64,000 nucleotides of DNA from Gamarada debralockiae. Lineage: Eukaryota; Ascomycota; Leotiomycetes; Helotiales; Hyphodiscaceae. The notes under the pieces were generated by a model. The model was not told where the DNA came from. It worked only from the letters and a program-made list of their open reading frames with translations, and searched no databases. The position numbers and the translations under genes were made by a program. Positions 11,564-22,285 of this stretch are shown one piece after another (positions within the stretch are counted from its first letter, which is position 1; each line of letters begins with the position of its first letter). Location: positions 1 through 64,000 of the forward strand of contig NXFV01001211.1 of assembly GCA_002803225.1 (NCBI GenBank). Reading direction: 5' to 3'.

Positions 11564-12146
11564 TTAGCTCGCTCCACTCACAAAGCGAGCTAAGGAGGTC
11601 GAACCGACTTTTAGTGCGGCAACGTCGTAGCCCTCGCTGCAATGTCCGTGTTTGCAACCCTCGCAATAAGCGCTTTCATGTGGACGCTTAGCCTCATGAG
11701 TGGTGAAAGAGGGACGATCCATCTCTATACCACTCCACTTTTTGAGACGATATGCAATTCTCTGTGTGTATGAATCATCCAGCGATGGTTGACTGAGGCT
11801 TCCACAACTTTTGCAGCGTTGGTGATACACTCGGGCATTATATCATTGTTCAGGGTACATTCGTATCGTAATAGCAATCTTTTTGCTCCCCCATCCGTCT
11901 TGGGAGCAACCTCTATTCTTGCATTTGAAGCGTCCCATGATGTTGGTATCGTATTTTTCAATGGATCCCTTTTCCCTCGTCTATTGCGAAGAAAGTAAGG
12001 GAGAGATCGTCCTCCTCTAACAGGCGGCTGACACTATCGTGCAATGCTGGATACATAGACCATGATGTATCCAAATCTTGCGGTTTTGGCTTTGGTTTCG
12101 TGCGTGATTTTGGCGCTCTGTGCAGCTTCGGCTCTGGGGCCGACAT
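11564..12146 (-). pseudogene. 3CxxC-type zinc-finger protein gene, frameshifted and with a nonsense codon
   Basis: From the ATG at 12146 the minus strand reads MSAPEPKLHRAP..., then a block like SMYPALHDSVSRLLEEDD. A one-base shift near 11970 (a run of A/G) moves the frame to KYDTNIMGRFKCKNRGC. An in-frame TGA follows (about 11850), after which the frame continues through YHQRCKSCG, the conserved YRLKKWSGIEMD segment and CEGCKHGHC to the stop at 11564. These paired cysteines and the RLKKW block are typical of the fungal zf-3CxxC family, thought to bind zinc; cellular role unknown. Length (about 194 codons) is normal once the two lesions are ignored, so the gene is recently dead or the assembly has errors here. 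Confidence 0.75.
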
Positions 12147-12810
12147 GCTGAGTAGTTTGGATCCGTCTTGTATGTGAGCTCAAGATGATAGAGCTGTAGG
12201 AAGGGGATAAACCCGCGTTTAGGTCAGAAATGAATATCGAGCTAGAAGATACGGTGCTGAGGAGAGAATTTTGACGTAGCAAATGGGTTGCTATAATAGA
12301 CGGAGAATCGACGTCTTCGATAAGTACATATCAGAGCGGGGTCGATTGAGGTGGCATGCTAGCATTGGGTCGCTAGGACGTGTAGCGGGCCATCCGCCCC
12401 AGGCCACAAGCTACATTTCTCGATCTGAGATCAGATTTAGTCACGGGAAGGAAGTATAATTTGAGAAACTGGGAGTGAAATGATTTTTTCAGTTAAGAGA
12501 ACATAGTTACGCTATTCGCGGAGCTGGTCGCGATAGTAACCTAGGAACCATGGTTTCTGGAGCATTCTCCTCACCGCTATATTGACATAGGAGCCTTCTG
12601 CTGGGAGGTTTCTCAAGGGAGCGTTCTCCTGGGACTGCCCTCCCAGAAGATTACTCCTCGCTATTATATTTTCCTGGGAGCGTCCTCCTGGAATGCCTAC
12701 TCTCATAGAAGATTTGGCCTAGTCGTTATAATAACCGAGGAGCGTTTTACAGGGAGACCTACTCTTCTAGGATATTTAAGCAGAAATTAATTTGAACTTG
12801 GCTGATTATA
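12147..12810. other. Intergenic with diverged short repeats
   Basis: Between about 12550 and 12770 phrases such as cctgggagcg, tctcctggg and gtcctcctgg recur at uneven spacing, suggesting an old, diverged minisatellite. No gene recognised; the 64-codon minus frame (12512-12706) is a by-product of this repetition. Confidence 0.4.
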
Positions 12811-13042
12811 TGACCAAAAGGGTCAGAACATTATTAGCTCCGTTTATTAAAGATATTTTTAGCATTTAATGATCTGAACCAAAAGGTCGGAACATCGTTA
12901 GCTCTATTTTATTAAGGATATTTTTAGTATTTAATAATCTGACCAAAAGAGTCAGAATATTGTTAGCTAAGAATATTTTTAGCATTTAATAATCTGACTA
13001 AAAGGGTCGTTAGCTCCATTTTATTAAGGATATTTGTAACAT
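12811..13042. repeat. Minisatellite of about 65-bp units, four imperfect copies
   Basis: Units begin at about 12811, 12874, 12938 and 12994. Each contains a ctgaccaaaaggg-like block, then ttagctc, ttattaa, gatattttt and agcatttaat. Copies differ by point changes and small deletions. The array lies inside the inverted segment and is non-coding. Confidence 0.75.
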
Positions 13043-13642
13043 TTGATATGTGACGTGCGCGAATATGAAACAGTTGGATCTGGTGTTCGGCCATGGGTCG
13101 GATCGCCAGCGGGGTCCAAGCGTGACGGTTTGAGGTATAAAACATGAAGGAGCATCCTGAATGAAGGGGTATCGATTAGTTTTTTGTCTCAATTGGAATG
13201 AAAAGCTTGAAGACGACGTCGCTATACCTGCTTATTGCTTGTGCTTCACCCTGCAGGAATTGAGTCCTGACAGCCGTAGTCGAAGTAGTAGTGCCTGGTA
13301 GAGACGAGCTTTGTAAAAAGGCTAAACTAAGCATAGCTGTCGCTAGGACTTCAAATTTCAAATTCCTCGTAAGCTTAAAGGCCTCAAGTTCGTAAAGTTA
13401 AAGAAACTTGACACTAAAAAGTAAAGTAGGTGTTAACTAAGAGGACAATGTCAGGAAGCCCTTAGTTTCTTTCTCGGTAACTTAAGAATATTTCGTTATA
13501 GCCATTATATTAGTGCTTTCTACCTGATCTAACTCTTTTCCGTATTGTTCCTGTTATGGATCACGTGTGCGCTTGCTAATCTCACGGCGTGGAACTTTAA
13601 ATTCTTACGCAGCACATTAAACCAGTAAGGGCCTATTCCCAA
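13043..13642. other. Intergenic, no gene seen
   Basis: Three short minus-strand frames of about 60 codons overlap here, none with motifs. I see nothing else. Confidence 0.35.
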
Positions 13643-13708
13643 GTTCTGCATCCTGGTTCTGCATCCTGGCTCTACACCCTGCTTCTGCACCCTGGTTCTG
13701 CATATCTG
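13643..13708. repeat. 13-bp tandem repeat, five copies
   Basis: Five units of 13-14 bp follow each other, with consensus GTTCTGCATCCTG: two exact copies, then variants with ctctacaccctg, cttctgcaccctg and gttctgcatatctg. Because 13 is not a multiple of three, the array is unlikely to have been kept as coding sequence. Confidence 0.75.
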
Positions 13709-13830
13709 TTTGCCCTCTGTGTTCTAGACTAGGAGCCAAAACGAGTCTCAACGCTAGGAGGTGTAGGGATATTGCCTCTTTAATTAGCTCTAGTAGAGCT
13801 TGCAGGTGCAAATTTGATCTTATAAAGAAT

Positions 13831-14048
13831 TGTCGGAACACCCACTCCCAACGCGTGGCAGACTGCGTATCACGTTGATACGTAGTATGCTATTGCGTTG
13901 GATAAGTAGTTGTTCTTGTTGATTAGGTGGAAAGGGAGGGTTGAAGCTATAAGAGCTTCAGCCCTGCCTTCGCTTGAACTACCTAATCAGGACTAGTTAC
14001 ATGTCATGTGACAATCATGTGACCACCCTTTCGATAATGGAACCAACA
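13831..14048 (+). mobile_element. Solo LTR, family A copy 2 (plus orientation)
   Basis: A 218-bp unit begins TGTCGGAACACCC and ends GGAACCAACA. It is the inverted partner of 10494-10710. Flanks are AGAAT (13826-13830) and GAAAG (14049-14053). It stops 95 bp short of the end of the minus-strand kinase gene at 14143, so the element inserted just downstream of that gene. Confidence 0.9.
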
Positions 14049-14142
14049 GAAAGAAAGTAGAAAACAGGAATAAAATACAGACACTAAAAGTCACACATTG
14101 AATAAAGGTAATGGGCTAAGTAAAATGTGCCATTGCACAGGG

Positions 14143-15851
14143 CTATTGCTGCTGTCTCACCGTTACCGAGGTTGAAGGAAGTTTTGAAGTTCTGTTGTTC
14201 TGATATGTTCCGGATTGGAAGCTGTCGAAATCAAGCGACGGTATGCCATTTGCATCGCAGGATGGGAGGAGATACGATGGGTCTTTCTGTGCTTCCTGGA
14301 TTATGGCCTCAAGTTCCGAGCAAACACTCCCAGCAGCTGGGCGTTTTTCTACTTCGGGTTGCAGCATTTGATTCTTGATGAGATCAAGAAGGGCCGCCAG
14401 TGCAGTCCCTTTCTTGCACTGCGGATTAGTTTCAAGTCCCTCAATTGTCCAGGATACAAGCTGGTGAACTCTGGCAGTTTTAGCAGCTTTGTCGGTGACC
14501 TCGTACAGTGGTGTGGAGGGGTTGGTCGACGACTTGCCAGTTCCTTTCGCATTAGCAAATCCTTCAATGGCCTCGGGACCGTGCAAGAGCCATATTGCAA
14601 ATTCCAGGAAGACGCAACCCATTGACCAGATATCGTACTTGCGGGACCTCGGACGTTGATCCGTCTTGTCGATCTTCTCAAATTCTACCTCTGGGCCTTG
14701 ATACGAAGGTGTGAGGAAGACAGTGGCTGTCGCCGTTTTTCTGTAGGTGGTCTGCGCATGATGAATTTTCGATATCCCGAAATCAGCAATTTTCAGGATA
14801 GTTTCTTCTTTTTCCTGGACGCAGAGAATATTGCCAGGCTTGAGGTCGCCGTGGCGACATTGGAATTGCTCGTGGAGTTTGTGAAGAGCTTGAGTAAGGC
14901 CCAACATCTGCTTCAAAGACCACAAAACAAGGTTCCGAGAAGGCTCTTGTTCCGAGGCCTCCCAGTAATCCTGAAGGTTTCCGCCAGCTGCCCATGGAAA
15001 GAGTATGTACCACCCTTTCATGCCCTTGTCAATACTGGTTAAATGCCGAATGATATGGCGATGCTGGAGACCTTTGATTTTCTGCAGGATCTCATTCTCC
15101 TTGACGAACTCGCTCTTGTGATGGAATTCCTTTATAGCAACCTGATAATCGACTGTCTCCGCCTGAAGACTTCAGTGTTCTGTAAATTGGGTTCGTAGCT
15201 CAACGCACTTACTTCAAATCCTCGCTGATGCCCTTCATCTATTTTAGCCCTGTGGACAATTCCAGCTGCCCCGTGTCCTTCCACTTCCGAGTCTGTGAAT
15301 GGCAAAGCACACTCGTAGTTGACTTCGATAAGTTCGCCATTAGTGTCGAGAATCGGCGCCAAGAATAACCACTGTTTACGTTTAATGAATTCTGTGATCG
15401 TTTGGCGGCCTAAGCGACCAAACTGAAATAAGGTTGCTCCATCGCGTGACAGGACAGCATCATACTTTGGATCACGAGAAAGTGGGAGATGCTCATCCGT
15501 GAGGCCCTCGTCAAGCAGGCCTTCGATTTTGTCAGCCTTGCCCATGAGAACGAGAGCACCAAAAATCTTCTTGGCTTCCTTTGTTATCCTGTCTGGTAGA
15601 TCGGACGGCTTTCTGGCATTAGTGCAAGCTCCGTCTTTAATTCCTAGTTCAATTTTGATATTTTCCTTGTTGATGATCCTCTCTAAATAGTCGAGTGGCA
15701 CGAACTCGCAGTTGTCAATGCTGGACTTGCGAATCCCATCCTCCTCCAACTGTTCGTCAAGCGATCGCATGGCCATTGCTACCACTTGCGATAATAAATC
15801 CAGAAAATACCGGGGTAAAGCGAGGGCGATTGAGACGAATTGCAGTGTCAT
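14143..15851 (-). CDS. Kinase-like protein (paralogue of the rightward kinase-HET gene)
   Basis: Two exons, 15851 (or 15776) to 15213 and 15141 to 14143, are joined in phase across a 71-nt GTAAGT...CAG intron. The first 200 or so residues form a domain I do not recognise. The kinase domain follows: VAIKEF (ATP-anchoring Lys), HGDLKPGN (catalytic loop with Arg of HRD replaced by Gly), ADFG, a GPE in place of APE, and YDIWSMGCVFLEF. Catalytic Asp and Asn are kept, so activity is possible. The C-terminal tail is short and has no HET domain. The start is uncertain: ATGs at 15851 and 15776 are in frame, and the paralogue favours the shorter. It is divergent from, and clearly related to, the gene starting at 17178 or 17463, pointing to a local inverted duplication. 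Confidence 0.8.
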
Positions 15852-15881
15852 GACTTGTAGAATGTTGCGAAACCAGCTCAA

Positions 15882-17177
15882 AAGCGTGCTTCAAACTTAG
15901 TCTAGGAGCGCTGCACCAACCTTGCCGGAACAATGCGGATATGGAGATTAGAAAGACCGAAACTGACCAGGGTCGATGGGAGAGACGCACCTGCAGATAA
16001 CCCTGCTTATAGGTCACATTCGGTGTCCCATTCCGGCTTTGTAACAACCACGGGCTCCCTTTGGTGACTGCATGTGCAGCCATCTGCTCACTGGCCAACC
16101 ATGCAGTAGAAGCACGACACCACCTTCTCAAGGTGTATTCTTTCCCAGTGCAGATACTGTGGTGACCGGATTACGCAATTACGAGGGCAGAGGTGAATTT
16201 TTGGAGATATTCTCATTACCTCGAGTTGTAAGGCAAGCCTGCACCTTTCCATGAGAACACATTCCCAGAAGGTTGCCCTCTCGGTAGACACTTCTTCTAT
16301 TGAGGTAGTTTTCTCTTACATCCCAATTGTACTGAACGCAGTTAACTCTATGGAGATGTAATAGGGAAAATTCTGTAGTGACACAAAACTTGTAACCTTC
16401 GCAAGGCAGAAATCGTAAACACCGTGTAGAGGGATGAGGATAGGTCGCGCATATCGTGTTATCATGCTGCCATCGTGATTTTTACCCGAAATAATGGTAT
16501 TAGATGTTCGTAGGATATATATTTCTTTGAGGAAAAAGATCGATTCCCCACTAAAACTAATTTCCAGAGCAGCTGAGCATAACGAGGGATGTAATCTTCG
16601 AAGGCCTTTAGGTGAGATTAGGCTACTTGTGTTTAAAGACGGTCCGATGTCGCTTGAGTTCCGTTGCCCGCTATTAGTAGAGAAACCCCTCTTTAATATA
16701 AGAAAGATCAGACCAATGATCTTTGGGTTGGAAGTTTGCGGCGTCTACCGGAGGGGGCCACTGCATAGAAGGAGGCTTGATTCGCGTGGATTTGCTGATT
16801 AAGATAAGCAGTACTTATCGTGGTATTCAAGCCGAAAGTGGAATAGAGCCTGTAAGCTGTGGCCACGTCACGCTCTTGCCGCATCGAATGGTGGCTGCAT
16901 ATTCTGTCTAACATCCCGCATGCACTAGCTACTCGGTCAACAAATACGATACCCACGAGTCTCCTGCTGGTTGAGGCTCCGGCCAACTAGTCTCGAGCGC
17001 TCAGAGAGAGGCTGCTTTGCAGTTTAAATGATATCGGAATATTGCGCATCTCCAGTGTCTGTCAGACAGTCGGACAAGTAATTCCTGAGCGCCCGCTGTT
17101 TGCACATCTCTCGAGGGTTGCAAAGTCCTAATGCCTACATAACAAAGCTTGATGACCCTAGAACTATTCGCGTTGCT
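15882..17177. promoter_or_regulatory. Divergent intergenic region between two kinase genes
   Basis: About 1.3 kb separates the two start codons and must hold both promoters. Open frames of 60-100 codons (for example + 16494-16802 and - 16708-16986) overlap one another and carry no motifs. No clear TATA box or paired regulatory motif could be singled out by eye. Confidence 0.35.
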
Positions 17178-19476
17178 ATGTGGCTTCTATCCTTCCTATC
17201 TTGCGGATCTCATAGTACATCACAGGTATCGCTTGCCCCTCCCCAGGTGGACTCAAGCACCTCGGCAGACAGGACCCCGGTGCCTCGCTTGTATCCTGTG
17301 AAATCGTTTCCTTCCGACTTTGGCAGACCCAGACAAGACATTATTAAGAAGCCAAAGAGGAGTAGTTCATTACCCATCAACTTTGAGTTGTCGTCCTGGG
17401 TCAAAACAGCTTCTGCAAGAGAAGTGCGAACTGGTCCTAAACGCTCATTCACCAGAAAAAAAATGGACGATTTGTCCAACGCAATCTACGAACCGGTCGA
17501 AAAACATTTGCGGATTCGTGATCCCCCATGGGTTTGGTGTACATATGTCAAGGAACTGCTGAAGATTCAGAACGTTGAGGCAGCCATTGAAGAGGCCAGA
17601 AAGGACAATGGGTGGAAGAACAGCACTCCATGCTTAACTGCCTTCGTTCGTGATCAAGCGTCACAGCTGTTTGCAATGCTCGTCTACGCGGAAAAGATTA
17701 AATTGATTGATCGATTTTGTGACAAAGGCATGGGCGACGTGATGTTCCCTGTCAAGCTATTGGAGGACAATCAGTCCATCGAGTCCACCAAAGGAGATCC
17801 GCCGGTAAAGCTCGAATTCGGTTCCCAACTGAGGTTTAAAGATGCGACGGATCTTTTCGCCACCTATCAATGGCAGTTTTTTGTTCCTGAGTTGCGCTGG
17901 AGACCTTTTGAATGTCCCGCCTTCGATCCCGGGTGCCAGCTACCTTTCCTTGGACCACTCCTCGAGATCAATCGCACCGAGTTCAGCATCGTTTATAGAG
18001 CTGTAGTCCATAGTGACTATATTGCTGTCCAGTCAAATGGGCTTGTAAGTATCCAAGCAAACACCTTTACTTTTTGCCGACCAACTTCTGGTTTATCAGT
18101 TCACGGTTTCAAAGCGTCTAATCTGATCCGAGCTACTGATAATTTACTAGGAACTTGCGACCAAATCGATCAATGGGGAGAAACATCCATGTGTGGCTGT
18201 CAAGCTTCTGCTACCCACCGGGTTGAAGAAGGAAGATTCCGAATCTTTCATCGGAGCTGAGTACCAGACACTAGATATTCTCCGAGAATTTGACACCCAA
18301 CACTTGATCAAGGCCACTGCATTCTACAAGATGAAATCTGGACAAATAGAAGGTCTCTATTTCGTCTTTCCATTTGCCGAGCAGGGTAATCTTCGCAAGT
18401 TCTGGAAGCAGACAAAGCCGTCAATCTACGAAAAGAGTCACATGACTTGGGTGTTCGAACAGCTTCGCGGTTTGGCTGATGCTATCAAGACCTTGCATCA
18501 CGAAAGGGAGGAAGCATGTCGCCATGGAGACTTGAAACCCGAGAATGTCCTCTGCTTCAAAGTGTCCGGCTCAACAGCCGTAGAGGACTTGACCTCGTGT
18601 GTTCTTGTCATTTCTGACGTGGGTCTGTCACGGATCCATGACAAGTCAACGCAACTTCGCTCCAAAACGAAAATGGCGGCGGGAGAAACTGTGGCCTACG
18701 CCGCACCAGAGGCGGAGCTCTTTCCGGATCAGGCTACTACACGCCGATACGATATATGGTCTCTCGGCTGCCTATATCTGGAGTTCATCATTTGGCTGCT
18801 TTATGGCGCAGAAGAGCTAGATCGCTTTGGCGAGGAGCGAGATCGCTACGGGGACAAGATTGGTGCAAGATTCTACATTATCATTAGCCCCGAAACTCTC
18901 ACAGTTGATCGGAGCAGAACTCCCGTGGTCAATCCTGCGGTCACGAAGTGGATCGAGCACATAAAGCAAGACCCCCGGTGTGTAGAAACAGGCTTGGGGG
19001 AGACCGCCATTGGCCGCTTAATTTCCCTTATTGAGAAGCGGTTACTTCACCCTATCGTCACTGCGAACCCCGACTCTAAAAATTTAACATCTCCTTCTAA
19101 AAAAACTGTTGCTAATCATCAAGCAGCGGCTGCCTCTAGGGAGCACATGGGTGCCACTCCCAAACTCAGGTTGGTGGGGGCGACGGCAACCGACTTAAGT
19201 AAAGCTTCTCAGCCCGCACAATCTACTCATAGTGGGGATAAAGAGCGGGCATATGCTTCAGAAGTATCTAAAAAGCTCGACAAAATAATTCAGGACGTGG
19301 AAAAAGGTACTATTCAATGGCTCAATCACCAGGACAGGCTGGAGAAGGAGCTATGCAAGGGGCCTGAGAAGGAAACAGCCCTCACTGTGCGTCATCGCAC
19401 AGGCTCCGTGAGCAAGAATTTAGATGTGAGTACAACACTTCTCTATTTTAGGCCCAGTGTTTCTAACTACTTATGA
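17178..19476 (+). CDS. Kinase domain module, probably the N-terminal half of a kinase-HET protein
   Basis: Exon 17178-18044 is joined in phase to 18151-19425 across a 106-nt GTAAGT intron; if not spliced further, the frame stops at 19476. Kinase marks are VAVKLL, HGDLKPEN, SDVGLS (DFG with Phe replaced by Val), AAPE and YDIWSLGCLYLEF. An N-terminal region of about 200 residues (from the Met at 17463 on) resembles that of the minus-strand paralogue. A linker rich in Lys, Ser, Ala and Glu follows the kinase domain. At 19425 the exon ends in phase 0 with a GTGAGT donor, and the HET exon at 19831 starts in phase 0 after a TTAG acceptor. The HET frame has no ATG before 20050. I infer one kinase-HET gene, 17178-21785, of about 1340 residues. 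The alternative is two adjacent genes. Confidence 0.8.
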
Positions 19477-19830
19477 TAGTATGTAAGTTGAATAATGACA
19501 CCAAGATAAGAGTCTAGTATTGTAGCTGACATACGCCTCTTCACAGGAGGCAAGACCAGACCAATCCCATCAAAGCAGGGTCAGCTAATGCGCTTTTTTC
19601 ATTTTCTGATTGTTTATGATAGTTCGTGAGTTACCGGAATTGACAACTTAACACACCCTTCTCAACTAACGCGGAACCTACAGCCCGTATGTTAAGATCA
19701 AGACCACTTGTCTTCACTGAGAATCATGGCTGACAGGGTTATGATTTGTTTTCTTGGTCTAGAAAGTATGCGTTCCTTTCTATAAAATACTTCAATGGTT
19801 GTTTATGTAATTCTAACTTGTGGGCCTTAG

Positions 19831-21785
19831 CGCGATGATAAATGGGAGTATGTTCCCGACCATGATGCAGCACAGCGACTCGAAGCAACCCTTAACCAGT
19901 TACCTGGACAGCATGCGCCATCAAAGCTGTGCGGTCGCTGCTGTGGTTTATCGCTCTGGTCTCAGGAATGCAGCTTTCATGATACGCCGAACCAGTTAGC
20001 CCAAGGTTCAGCGAAATGTGCGCTGTGTCGGCTCCTATATCACTCTCTTATGAACAGGAATACTCTGCCTGATGATAAGTTGCACTTCTTCAGAGATGGC
20101 TCGTACTTGAAATTCAATTATAAACATCTGCCGCCAATTGTCCCTCTATACACCCTCCCTAGTAAGTATTTATTTGAGCAGAATGCTATAAGTTCGGGTC
20201 TGACAGTGCCTACAGAAGCGTCCAAAGCTCTCAAGTCAAACATTCAGCTCGGATTCCCGCAGCTCTCTGACCCTGGTAGCCCGACACACATTGAGGTGCT
20301 TGATCAATGGATCCGGGAATGTGACCAGAAGCATCAGTGTCTCCACTCTCAAGACGCACCCTTCCTACCCACTAGGCTTATTTATGTCGGCAAGACCGTC
20401 TCAGAACGAGCCCGCCTAATCTGTGGAACCGAAAACCTTGCAAAAGAAACGAAATACCTGGCCTTGTCTCATCGATGGGGCTCACCTCCGAATTCACTTG
20501 AGGGCAAGATTGTCTGCACGGACAAGAACAACATCGACAGGTTATGCCATGGCTTCGATGATTCTGAGCTCCCCCCAATGTTTCTGGATGCTATTCTTAT
20601 CGCTCGAGAACTGAAAGTGGAATACCTCTGGATCGATTCGCTCTGTATCATTCAGAAAGATGAGGAAGATTGGAAAAAAGAATCTGAGCTGATGGAACAA
20701 GTGTTTCGCTCCGCATACGCCACTCTTGCTGCCACTTGCGCCAGCTCGCCAGCAGAACGCTTTCTTAAGACACGTCCTGAAAGACAATGCGTGACGATGA
20801 AAGCGGATGGGGCACTTTACTACCTCTGCGACGCTATCGACGACTTCGATGGGGATGTGGAGCAAGGCGAGTTAAATAAGAGAGGATGGGTCTTTCAAGA
20901 GCGCGCTCTGTCATGTCGAACAATCTACTTCGCCGAGAAGCAGACTTATTGGGAATGTGGCAAAGGTATCCGATGTGAGACTTTAACGAAGACGAGCAAG
21001 TATGTGATCTCAAAGAGAACGAAGAACTTTGATATTCCTAAGAGGCTCTCTGACTTGCTTTTTTTTTCAGCTCCAAAGCGTCCTTTCTTGGTGACGCCAA
21101 TTTCCCCTATTCCATGCCAAACTACGTCAAAGGCGAGCAGATCGTGCTCTTCCAGGAACTCTTCGAGCGTTATTCCAAGCTTGCACTCACTGTGGACACG
21201 GACCGCCCCGTCGCTATTAGGGGCCTAGAAAACCGATTGATAAGGGTTCTGAAAACCAAGGGCAAGTTCGGCATCTTCGAACTCCACCTACGTCGAAGCC
21301 TGTTATGGCAGCGAGTCCAAGCAAGCCTCAAGCGCATCGACTTTCCCGGCAAGAAAGAGCAGGAAGCGGTTCCATCTTGGTCTTGGATGGCTTACAACGG
21401 GGAGATTCGATATACGGGTGCACCGTTCGGAGGTGTGGAATGGGACATGTGGGACCAGGAAATCGTCTCCCCTTGGAAACCGGGCAAGGGAGACATCAAA
21501 ACCCCACTCGAGCTAGAAGTTATTGTGCGAGATCTTACAGCCATCCCTTCTAGTCGGCAGGTATTCCTAGACGAGCCAAGGCTAAACGATGACCGCTCGT
21601 TCAAGTGTGTCATTGTTGGTTCGAGCAAAGACTCGAGTCAGGGCAAGGGTCAAATGTACTATACAATGATTGTGACTCCTCTCAGCCAAGGAGAGGTGAA
21701 CGTTTACGAGAGGGCAGGAGTTGCAAGCATGCATAAGCATCACATTGTGTTGGATAAGCCCGGGACAAAAGCTCGTCTTCGCTGA
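19831..21785 (+). CDS. HET-domain (heterokaryon incompatibility) protein or C-terminal half of kinase-HET
   Basis: Exons 19831-20999 and 21071-21785 (intron GTATGT...CTGAC...TTTCAG, 71 nt) encode about 627 residues. The N-terminal part has a cysteine-rich block (KLCGRCCGLSLW... CALCRLLYHSL) seen before many fungal HET domains. The HET domain follows: KYLALSHRWG, EYLWIDSLCIIQ, FRSAYATLAATCA, and NKRGWVFQERALS with TIYFAEKQTYWEC. A C-terminal region with VPSWSWMAYNGEI closes the protein, as in HET family members. HET proteins trigger growth arrest or cell death when incompatible hyphae fuse. The frame is open from the acceptor at 19830 with no in-frame ATG until 20050, which would cut off the conserved Cys block, so an upstream exon is needed. 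Confidence 0.88.
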
Positions 21786-22285
21786 TGGACTTTAGTTTCT
21801 AAGGTTTAATTTGTAATTTCTGTTAAAGTTACGAAATGCAATACTTTGATCGTTCTTTCAGAAAAGATTTGTCGAATTCCGAGAATGTATTTGCAGAGCT
21901 TTTGACCTTCGAGAGCTTCGTGTCGTGTAGTTTTTGACGTAAATCTTCAATTATATTTTCCTGTCGAAAATGCTATGACTGATAACTACAGTTGACTAAA
22001 GAAGGAAAAGCTTCATACTCCCACACTCCCGAACGGGGAAAATTTATTATGCATGTTATAGGAGCACACCAGACATGTTTTATGTGCTGAGTAATCACTG
22101 CAGCACCTTAAATAGCCTGCGGCGAGCTTTCCCAACTCCTTCTCTTATGCATCACAATCATCAAAATACACCACGCACTCTCACTTCAGCCTTCCAATTG
22201 TTACTAATAGCTCATAATCTTAACCATTGTGCCCCGTCCTGAGTGCTTCACAGATCTCTCACTACAAGGCATATGCTACAATATC
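21786..22285. promoter_or_regulatory. Intergenic, upstream region of the methyltransferase
   Basis: About 500 bp contain the 3' end region of the HET gene and the presumed promoter of the methyltransferase. A pyrimidine-rich stretch (about 22130-22200) lies before its start. No specific site recognised. Confidence 0.3.

Larger units (their letters stand above)
10711..13830. other. 3.1-kb segment inferred to be inverted between two solo LTRs
   Basis: The segment is bounded by inverted LTRs of one family. Flanks are ATTCT-LTR-CTTTC on the left and AGAAT-LTR-GAAAG on the right. Turning the intervening segment round restores ATTCT on both sides of the left LTR and GAAAG on both sides of the right LTR, that is, two normal 5-bp duplications. 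The segment holds a dead 3CxxC zinc-finger gene and minisatellites. The first 850 bp (10711-11563) contain no recognised gene. Confidence 0.8.

Noticed and set aside
15776..15881. Start of the minus kinase at 15881
   Set aside because: That position is a TTG codon; real ATGs are at 15851 and 15776. The same applies to 17100 in the rightward kinase, where the first ATG is 17178.
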